Of a DNA stretch of 64,000 nt, positions 1 to 5,698 are shown piece by piece (position 1 is the first letter of the stretch; the number at the start of each line of letters is the position of its first letter). The stretch comes from Candidatus Mediterraneibacter faecavium (lineage in GTDB: Bacteria; Bacillota; Clostridia; Lachnospirales; Lachnospiraceae), in assembly GCA_019119995.1 (NCBI GenBank), contig DWVY01000042.1, positions 25,345-89,344 of the forward strand, given 5' to 3'. Under the pieces are notes generated by a model. It searched no databases. It was given only the letters and a program-made list of their open reading frames with translations, and was not told the origin of the DNA. The position numbers were made by a program, and so were the translations under genes.

Positions 1-729
1 CCATTTGATCTCAACGATTTCTTTCTGAATCTCTTCCCGGTCGATATTATAGAAATGAACTTCATCTTTCGTCAGTTCGGCAATCTCCATATTATCGATA
101 TAATATACGTGCCTTGTCTTGTCCAGGATAGCCGGCACATCTGAAGCGATCAGGCTCCCGGAACTGCTCCTGCCGATGATCAGCGGGCTGTCCTTTCTTG
201 CTGCGAAGAGCTTGCCCGGATGGTCATGGAACATCACGCCGAACGCATAAGACCCTCGTATACGGAGCATACTCCTTGTCAGTGCCTCCAGCGGAGTACC
301 TGTCTTCTTATAATAGTAGTCCACCAGTTTCACTGCAATCTCTGTGTCGGTCTGGGAATAGAATGTATATCCTGATTTCACCAGTTTGTCCTTCAGTTCC
401 TGGTAATTCTCGATGATACCGTTATGTACCAGGACGACAGATTTATCATCCGTACAGTGGGGATGTGCATTGTTCTCCGACGGCTCTCCATGAGTCGCCC
501 AGCGGGTATGGCCGATACCGCAGGTGCCATGCACGCTTCTCCCGTTATCCGTCTTCTCTGACAGGATCTTGAGCCGCCCTTTTGCCTTGACGATAGAGAT
601 ATCTCCTGACGTCTCATTGCGCACCGCGATCCCGGCAGAGTCATAACCTCTGTACTCCAGCTTTGCCAATCCTTCCAGAAGGATCGGTGCCGCCTGTTCT
701 TCTCCTACATATCCGACGATTCCACACAT
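1..729 (-). CDS. glmS: GlmS, glutamine--fructose-6-phosphate aminotransferase (5' part)
   Basis: This is the first enzyme of UDP-GlcNAc synthesis: it moves the amide nitrogen of glutamine to fructose 6-phosphate. The 243 visible codons begin MCGIVGYVG, so Cys2 is the N-terminal nucleophile of the class II glutamine amidotransferase domain. Family motifs LEYRGYDSAG, GHTRWATHG and HNGIIENY follow. The frame leaves the window at position 1, so the isomerase domains are not seen. An AGGAGG-like site lies just before the ATG. A consensus promoter and a hairpin with a U-tract lie in the leader, annotated separately. I looked for the glmS ribozyme core usual in many Firmicutes and did not see it. 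Family assignment is certain. Confidence 0.97.
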   Translation of the reverse strand, partial: MCGIVGYVGEEQAAPILLEGLAKLEYRGYDSAGIAVRNETSGDISIVKAKGRLKILSEKTDNGRSVHGTCGIGHTRWATHGEPSENNAHPHCTDDKSVVLVHNGIIENYQELKDKLVKSGYTFYSQTDTEIAVKLVDYYYKKTGTPLEALTRSMLRIRGSYAFGVMFHDHPGKLFAARKDSPLIIGRSSSGSLIASDVPAILDKTRHVYYIDNMEIAELTKDEVHFYNIDREEIQKEIVEIKW

Positions 730-780
730 GTTTTATATGCCTCCTTTTTGCCTTAGCATCTGTTGTAATAGATATTCTAT

Positions 781-830
781 AAAAAAAGGGAATAAAACTT
801 TTCCCGTTCATCCGAGAAACCCTATTCCCT
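781..830 (-). terminator. Hairpin plus U-tract in the glmS leader (attenuator candidate)
   Basis: On the minus strand GGGAATA (823-829) pairs with TATTCCC (788-794), and an inner helix TTTCTCG/CGGGAAA extends the stem. Seven U follow directly (781-787). It lies about 50 nt before the glmS ATG and downstream of the glmS promoter, so it is in the leader and not only behind spoVAE. It could be a regulated attenuator or a terminator for transcripts arriving from spoVAE. Confidence 0.7.
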
Positions 831-895
831 GAGCTGTCTAGATTATATTTGTCTCATAAAAGATTGCAAATCGCAAAAATACAAATTCAAAAATT

Positions 896-924
896 ATCAT
901 ATCATCGTACTTTTGTGCTGTCAA
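896..924 (-). promoter_or_regulatory. Sigma-A promoter of glmS
   Basis: On the minus strand TTGACA (919-924) and TATGAT (896-901) are separated by exactly 17 nt. The start point would be near 889, giving a 160-nt leader that includes the hairpin at 781-830. Confidence 0.8.
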
Positions 925-927
925 CCG

Positions 928-1284
928 CTATTTCTTCATCTTCGGATCAAAGATAAAGGATGCGATATATCCGAAGATCAGGGCTGCCGATATCCCCACA
1001 GCCCCTGCTTTGAAGCCGCCCATGAAGATCCCGATGAACCCGTTCTGGTCCACTGCTTCTTTCACCCCCTGCCACAGTACGTTGCCGAATCCGAGCAGCG
1101 GCACGCTTGCGCCGGAACCGGCGAATTCCTGAAAAGGCTTATAAATCCCGCAGAATCCCAGCAGCGCACCCGTGCACACAAGAAGTACCATGACCCTTCC
1201 CGGCATCAGTTTTGTGCGGTCTAAAAGGATCTGTACCACGGCGCAGATGAGGCCTCCTATTACAAACGCTGTTATATATTCCAT
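928..1284 (-). CDS. spoVAE: SpoVAE, stage V sporulation protein AE
   Basis: A 118-residue membrane protein of the SpoVA channel, which sits in the spore inner membrane and moves dipicolinic acid in during sporulation and out during germination. Hydrophobic segments span residues 3-20, 30-50 and 90-112, and the motif GSGASVPLLGFG is typical of SpoVAC/SpoVAE proteins. A site AAGGAG lies 10 nt before the ATG. It follows spoVAD by 73 nt on the same strand, so the two are probably cotranscribed. spoVAC, normally the first gene of the operon, is on the other strand here. The assignment is firm. Confidence 0.95.
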   Translation of the reverse strand: MEYITAFVIGGLICAVVQILLDRTKLMPGRVMVLLVCTGALLGFCGIYKPFQEFAGSGASVPLLGFGNVLWQGVKEAVDQNGFIGIFMGGFKAGAVGISAALIFGYIASFIFDPKMKK

Positions 1285-1357
1285 ATTTTTTCCACTCCTT
1301 CTTCCAGTATTTTAACGATTTTTGACACGGCGCTTTCCCGGGCACGCGGGCATTGCG

Positions 1358-2515
1358 TTATTGCGCCTGCGGCCAGTGCTCCAGCACGATCCCGTGGGCG
1401 ATCCCGGGCACGCTCGCTCCCTCGTTGAAGCTTACAGTGGACATCAGTGCTCCCGTAGGAACAAACAGCACCCTTTTCCACTCTCCCTTTTCTATCTTCG
1501 GGATAATGAAGGACGCCAGTGTCACTGCCGCGCACCCGCAGCCGCTCCCGCCCGCATGTGTATCCTGTGTCTCCTGGTCATAGATAGTCATCCCGCAGTC
1601 CAGATGTTTCTTCCTTATATCATATCCTTTTCCTCTCACCAGATCGAACAGAATGGACTGTCCCACGTATCCCAGGTCTCCTGTTATGATCCTGTCATAA
1701 TCCTGTTCGCTTCTACCGAAATCTTCGAAGTTCTGCACGATCGTGTCCATCGCAGCCGGCGCCATGCAGGCCCCCATATTCTGGGAATCTTTCAGGCCGT
1801 AATCCACGATCTTTCCGACCGTCACGCCTGCGATACGGACATGGGGGGTGTGGGTGGTGCTGATGTCGTCTTCGGCCGGAGGTGCCGCTGAAGTTTCCGG
1901 CAGATCTGCTGCCGGGCTGTTTGCTGCCTGGATATTTGCTGCCGGGTTGTTTGCTGTCGAAGTGCCCGGCATCGTGGCATCCGCCGCCCGCACGAGAAAT
2001 GCCCCGCTTCCGGTCACCGTCCAGTGAGCGGACAGCGGCCGCTGGTTCGCATATCCGAGTGGAAACCGGAACTCTTTCTCCGCGCTTCCGAAATGGCTGG
2101 ATGTCACCGCCAGCATATATTTCCCGTAACCGGCTGCCGCACACATTCCTGCAAGGGCGAGCGCTTCTCCCGATGTTGAACAGGCCCCGTACAGACCGAA
2201 CATGGGGATCTGCAGCGCCTCCACTCCCATGGAAGTGGCAATCCCCTGCCGCAGCAGGTCTCCGCCGAAGAGATATCGGATCTCGTCTGCTTTCACATGT
2301 GCTTTCCCCAGGGCGAGCACACATGCCTCTTTCTGCATGGTGCTCTCAGCCTCTTCCCATGTCTGCGCGCCGAACAGATCGTCTTCATTTGTCATATCGA
2401 AGAGCTTTCCCAGCGGGCCGGCCGCCTCTTTACTGCCTGTCACAGAGGCGGCACTTACGATATAGGGTGCATTTTCAAAGAGAAGGCTCTGTTTTCCTTT
2501 TATTATCCGGTTCAT
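1358..2515 (-). CDS. spoVAD: SpoVAD, stage V sporulation protein AD (with insertion)
   Basis: SpoVAD has a thiolase-like fold and binds dipicolinic acid for the spore SpoVA channel. The 385-residue protein shows the family stretches NAPYIV, GLYGACSTSG (residues 107-116), GYANQRPLSAHWTVTG and GGSGCGC. The usual length is about 338 residues. The excess is an Ala/Pro/Asn-rich low-complexity insertion at about 179-223, encoded partly by a 15-bp tandem repeat (1909-1953), so it is probably a disordered surface loop. A GAGG site precedes the ATG, and a sigma-G-like promoter lies at 2555-2583. The gene is followed by spoVAE and is divergent from spoVAC. Confidence 0.94.
   Translation of the reverse strand: MNRIIKGKQSLLFENAPYIVSAASVTGSKEAAGPLGKLFDMTNEDDLFGAQTWEEAESTMQKEACVLALGKAHVKADEIRYLFGGDLLRQGIATSMGVEALQIPMFGLYGACSTSGEALALAGMCAAAGYGKYMLAVTSSHFGSAEKEFRFPLGYANQRPLSAHWTVTGSGAFLVRAADATMPGTSTANNPAANIQAANSPAADLPETSAAPPAEDDISTTHTPHVRIAGVTVGKIVDYGLKDSQNMGACMAPAAMDTIVQNFEDFGRSEQDYDRIITGDLGYVGQSILFDLVRGKGYDIRKKHLDCGMTIYDQETQDTHAGGSGCGCAAVTLASFIIPKIEKGEWKRVLFVPTGALMSTVSFNEGASVPGIAHGIVLEHWPQAQ
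1909..1953. repeat. Three 15-bp tandem repeats inside spoVAD
   Basis: Units are CTGCCGGGCTGTTTG, CTGCCTGGATATTTG and CTGCCGGGTTGTTTG in direct succession. On the coding strand they give the pentapeptides ANNPA, ANIQA and ANSPA inside the insertion of SpoVAD. The length is a multiple of three, so gain or loss of a unit would keep the frame. Confidence 0.85.
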
Positions 2516-2554
2516 ATTGATATCCTCATTTCTGTGATTCTATGGAGATACCAA

Positions 2555-2583
2555 TATTATCTGCACTGCTGTGGAAAATATGC
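2555..2583 (-). promoter_or_regulatory. Candidate sigma-G promoter of spoVADE
   Basis: On the minus strand GCATA (2579-2583) and GATAATA (2555-2561) are 17 nt apart. This fits the forespore sigma-G pattern (GHATR, then CATNHTA) with one mismatch in the -10. Known spoVA operons are sigma-G dependent; use of this site is inferred. Confidence 0.5.
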
Positions 2584-2620
2584 TATAATTTTATTACTTT
2601 AGATTATACGGAGGGATACT

Positions 2621-2897
2621 AGCGTCAGTGTACAAGGGGCAACACGGTCGCTGAAGGGCTTATTTTAGCACCTTCTGCGTTACTTTCACTCCGCGTACGT
2701 CTCTGTACGCGTCGTTTAAGTGCCTTGAAGGAGCTAAAATAAGCCACTTCACGACTCGCAGACTCCAGCCGTTGGAATTTCGGCGATTTTTAAGGCAGAC
2801 GATTGAGGCGTACTGGGCGTACGCCGATTGAGGATAACGCAGAAAATCGCCGAAATCACACGGCTTGGAGCGTATTGTCCCCTTGTACACTGACGCT
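2621..2897. repeat. 277-bp three-armed inverted-repeat element
   Basis: The ends are a perfect 19-bp inverted repeat (2621-2639 with 2879-2897). Inside are two long arms. In arm 1, the region around 2652-2675 pairs with 2726-2750 (about 24 bp, core GGCTTATTTTAGC) and is tipped by CGCGTAC/GTACGCG. In arm 2, 2777-2790 pairs perfectly with 2843-2856 (core ATTTCGGCGATTTT), flanked by AGCCGT/ACGGCT and tipped by GGCGTAC/GTACGCC. The whole could fold as a three-way junction in DNA or RNA on either strand. I see no convincing gene in it. It lies between the divergent spoVAD and spoVAC genes and resembles a non-autonomous mobile repeat, but I cannot name its family. Confidence 0.85.
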
Positions 2898-2969
2898 ATG
2901 CTCACGATATACCAATTGATGAAATATTTAAAAAGCTTTACAAAATTTTCTGAGTAAATCCTGAAACTC

Positions 2970-2998
2970 TTGCATATTTTAGCTCGCAATGGTATAGT
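2970..2998 (+). promoter_or_regulatory. Promoter of the small orphan transcript
   Basis: TTGCAT (2970-2975) and TATAGT (2993-2998) are separated by 17 nt, a good sigma-A match. It points at the short terminator-ended unit at 3004-3070 and not directly at spoVAC, which has its own sporulation-type promoter further on. Confidence 0.6.
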
Positions 2999-3003
2999 AT
3001 AGC

Positions 3004-3070
3004 TATGAATTGCGGTGGTCGTCTTCGGACAACACCTGAGAAGAGCCTGATGCGTCGGGCTCTTTTCTTT
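3004..3070 (+). ncRNA. Candidate small RNA, about 65 nt
   Basis: A consensus promoter is followed within 70 nt by an intrinsic terminator: AAGAGCC pairs with GGCTCTT and TTCTTTTT follows. Between them GGTG...GTC TTCG GAC...CACC forms a hairpin with a UUCG tetraloop. An ATG at 3005 opens a 32-codon frame, but it has no ribosome binding site and runs through the terminator, so I favour a non-coding RNA. I could not match it to an RNA family from memory. Confidence 0.5.
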
Positions 3071-3085
3071 TTCCCAAATTTATAT

Positions 3086-3115
3086 GTATATTTAAAAAGG
3101 TAAAACAAAATACTA
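3086..3115 (+). promoter_or_regulatory. Sigma-G-like promoter of spoVAC
   Basis: GTATA (3086-3090) and AATACTA (3109-3115) are 18 nt apart, close to the forespore sigma-G consensus. The -10 covers the upstream in-frame ATG at 3115, so that ATG cannot be the start; this supports the ATG at 3172. Confidence 0.6.
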
Positions 3116-3171
3116 TGGAAGACACAATACAAGAAACACCGGCCGAAACCGGCAGTAAAGGAGATCTTCCT

Positions 3172-3633
3172 ATGGATAAGATACAAAAATTAAAGAAAGA
3201 AAAAGAATATGAGAAATATGTCAATCAAAAGACTCCCAGACACAATGTCTGGCTGAACATGCTCAAGGCATTTCTGCTGGGCGGCACGATCTGCACACTC
3301 GGACAGGTCATCTATCACTACTGCGAGTTCCGCTCTTTGACCGCCGACGAGTGCAGCAGCTGGACCTCACTGACCCTTGTCCTGATCAGCGTACTTCTCA
3401 CCGGGACGGGAGTCTATCCCCGTCTGGCGAAATGGGGCGGCGCAGGAGCTCTTGTCCCTATCACCGGATTTGCAAACTCCGTAGCCGCCCCGGCTATTGA
3501 ATATAAGAAAGAGGGACAGGTATTCGGCATCGGCTGCAAGATCTTCACAATTGCCGGTCCCGTGATCCTGTACGGTATTTTCACCAGCTGGCTCCTTGGA
3601 TTCATCTACTGGATCTGGACACTGGTACAGTGA
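3172..3633 (+). CDS. spoVAC: SpoVAC, stage V sporulation protein AC
   Basis: A 153-residue membrane channel protein of the SpoVA complex; in Bacillus SpoVAC is mechanosensitive and releases dipicolinic acid. The family signature is clear: KAFLLGGTICTLGQ near residue 32, a glycine-rich GAGALVPITGFANS stretch and several membrane segments. The start at 3172 has AAAGGAG 8 nt upstream, whereas the ATG at 3115 lies in the -10 box. In relatives spoVAC heads an operon with spoVAD and spoVAE. Here it is divergent from them, with the cruciform element and the small RNA unit between. It ends 26 bp before the convergent GH2 gene. Confidence 0.94.
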   Translation: MDKIQKLKKEKEYEKYVNQKTPRHNVWLNMLKAFLLGGTICTLGQVIYHYCEFRSLTADECSSWTSLTLVLISVLLTGTGVYPRLAKWGGAGALVPITGFANSVAAPAIEYKKEGQVFGIGCKIFTIAGPVILYGIFTSWLLGFIYWIWTLVQ

Positions 3634-3659
3634 TCTTCCCCTTTCGGGCAAAACACGGA

Positions 3660-5504
3660 TCAGAATATTTTCCTGACTTCCCGGTCCCATGTATACACCC
3701 CGTTGATCTCTTCCTCAATGTCCGTCCACTGGGTATACACACTGGCACAGAGCCCCTGCGGGATCAGCGCGCGCACTTTATCTGTCAGCTCCCGGTACGC
3801 TTTCCCAAGGATTTCCTTATCCTTGCAGGCACCGTAACCATACAGTTCTTCGCAGGCACTGTGCCCCGGCTCCCGGTAAGTATGACCGCCAATCTCTGAC
3901 AGTACGGCGGCACGTTCTTTCTCAGGACGTACTTTTAATTTAAAAAAGTAATTGTGGACACTCTGCAGATCCCCGCCGCCCTGGTCAAACCAGCCGCTTG
4001 CCGCGTCGATAAGTCTTGACGGGTCTTCTTCCTTTGCGATCCGGGTAAGGGCTTCTGTCTGAAACTGCCCCCACCCCTCATTAAAGATCACCCATGTACC
4101 GATACTCGGATGGCCTTTCAGGATCCGGATCGTTTCTTTCATCTCACGGACAAACTCCGCCCTGCCCGCCCTGTCTCTCCTGGCCAGCAGCCACGGGTGG
4201 TCATCCTTCATCGTAATGCCCCGCCAGGACATTACCGTGGCCAGATATGTCACGAACCAGTACTTGTACGCTCCTCCTCCGTTCACCATGTCCTGCCATA
4301 CTACCAGCCCCAGCCGGTCGCAGTGCCAGTACCAGCGCTGAGGCTCGATCTTGATATGTTTGCGCACCATGTTGAATCCGCTCTTCTTCATTTCCGTTAT
4401 GTCGAAGATCATTGCCTCGTCCGACGGCGCTGTGTACAGCCCGTCCGGCCAGTATCCCTGGTCAAGGACTCCATTCTGGAACTGTACTTTTCCGTTCAGG
4501 CAGATGCGCGGAATTCCGTCTTCATCTTTCTCAACCGAAAATTTTCTCATTGCAAAATAGCTTTCCGCCCGGTCTTCTCCCATGGTTACTGTGAAGAAGT
4601 AAAGATACGGATTCTCACATGTCCAGGGTCTGATATCCGGGATCGGGATTTCGATCCAGTCGCCTGTAATGCCGGACGCGCTGCACATCTGCTGATTGTT
4701 CGGTTGATTTTTCGATTCCGGGGAATCATTGTCCGTATACAGGCCCGGATGCCGGATCTGTATCGTTATCGGGTGTCCGGCCTTACTGCTTTCTGCTCCT
4801 TCTTCATCTGACGAATCCCCTGTATGTGCCGCCTGCCCATTTGCAGAGACTCTGCTCCCGGGATTTCCCGCCGCCGACACACGGATCCGGACAGCACTCC
4901 TCTCAAGATCAGCCACCGTCTCAATATTGGCGATATACTTCTCCGGCACTTCCTCCATCCAGACAGTCTGCCAGATCCCGCTCTGGGCTGTATAGAACAT
5001 GCCGCCCCGTTCCAGGCGCTGCTTGCCTCTGGCATGGTAAGAAGTATCGCTCAGGTCTTTTACCGCGACGGTCAGTTCATTCTCTCCGTCACGGACCAGC
5101 GCAGTAATGTCCGCCGCAAAAGGCAGGTATCCTCCTGTATGCCTCGCCGCCTTCTGCCCGTTCACATATACGACGCACGCCTGGTCCACTGCTCCAAAGT
5201 GCAGGATCAGACGCCTTCCTGCTTTTTCGTCAGTCCATTTTTCAAGCATAAATGTGCGCCGGTACCAAAGATACTCGTCCGGCTGCAGCTGCCGGGATAC
5301 ACCGGAGAGCACAGCCTCCGGTGAAAACGGAACAAGGATCTGCCCGTCATACTGTTCCGGTTTTTTTAAATACTTTGTAAATGTATAGTCCCAGTATCCG
5401 TTCAGATTGATATAGCTGCCGCGCTTGAGCAGCTGGCGCGGATATTCTTGAAGGACGTTCTGAGGGTCAAGATCTCTTCCCCATCTGGTGTATAGCTGTT
5501 TCAT
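3660..5504 (-). CDS. Glycoside hydrolase family 2 enzyme (beta-glycosidase)
   Basis: The 614-residue protein has the GH2 order: N-terminal sugar-binding beta-sandwich (about 25-190), Ig-like domain (about 190-325) and TIM barrel (about 330-614). NEGWG places the acid/base at Glu476, and SEIGG places the nucleophile at Glu537. There is no signal peptide, so it acts inside the cell. The substrate (beta-glucuronide, beta-galactoside or other) cannot be read from these motifs. A Ser/Asn/Gly-rich linker of about 75 residues (208-283) interrupts the Ig-like domain and is unusual. The start at 5504 has AGGAG 8 nt upstream; a longer in-frame reading starts at 5570 but has no such site. The gene stands alone. 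Confidence 0.9.
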   Translation of the reverse strand: MKQLYTRWGRDLDPQNVLQEYPRQLLKRGSYINLNGYWDYTFTKYLKKPEQYDGQILVPFSPEAVLSGVSRQLQPDEYLWYRRTFMLEKWTDEKAGRRLILHFGAVDQACVVYVNGQKAARHTGGYLPFAADITALVRDGENELTVAVKDLSDTSYHARGKQRLERGGMFYTAQSGIWQTVWMEEVPEKYIANIETVADLERSAVRIRVSAAGNPGSRVSANGQAAHTGDSSDEEGAESSKAGHPITIQIRHPGLYTDNDSPESKNQPNNQQMCSASGITGDWIEIPIPDIRPWTCENPYLYFFTVTMGEDRAESYFAMRKFSVEKDEDGIPRICLNGKVQFQNGVLDQGYWPDGLYTAPSDEAMIFDITEMKKSGFNMVRKHIKIEPQRWYWHCDRLGLVVWQDMVNGGGAYKYWFVTYLATVMSWRGITMKDDHPWLLARRDRAGRAEFVREMKETIRILKGHPSIGTWVIFNEGWGQFQTEALTRIAKEEDPSRLIDAASGWFDQGGGDLQSVHNYFFKLKVRPEKERAAVLSEIGGHTYREPGHSACEELYGYGACKDKEILGKAYRELTDKVRALIPQGLCASVYTQWTDIEEEINGVYTWDREVRKIF

Positions 5505-5612
5505 GCATTTCTCTCCTCGTCTGTTATCAGGTCTTAAATAAATTTTAGTATACCAAAGAGCGTAAATCAATACACCAGGCCAGTTAAAAAAGCATTTTTA
5601 TGTCATAAATTT

Positions 5613-5653
5613 GCAGAATACTGCAAGTCTTATTCCCATCAAAGCATTATAAT
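5613..5653 (+). promoter_or_regulatory. Promoter of the GH31 gene with shared 16-nt motif
   Basis: GCAGAATACTGCAAGT (5613-5628) is followed after 19 nt by TATAAT (5648-5653). The same 16 nt at the same 19-nt distance from TATAAT occur at 33466-33506 before an MFS gene. The inner TTGCAG/CTGCAA dyad (5611-5626) suggests a regulator site near -35. Confidence 0.6.
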
Positions 5654-5698
5654 ACAATGTAAACAATACAGATTTATAAGATCAAAGGAGGAAATGAC

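Noticed and set aside
1322..1891. 189-codon plus-strand frame opposite spoVAD
   Set aside because: Shadow of spoVAD; composition rich in His, Arg and Pro without family character.
2660..2989. Minus-strand open frame of about 110 codons across the cruciform element
   Set aside because: It is created by the inverted-repeat sequence, has no ribosome site and no protein-like composition.
3004..3070. TPP or other known riboswitch in the small RNA unit (CTGAGA and CCTGAT are present)
   Set aside because: The unit is too short, the order and spacing of a thi-box are missing, and no thiamin gene follows. The true TPP riboswitch is at 42314-42405.
3115..3633. Longer SpoVAC starting at 3115
   Set aside because: That ATG lies in the -10 box of the sigma-G-like promoter and has no ribosome site; 3172 has AAAGGAG at good distance.
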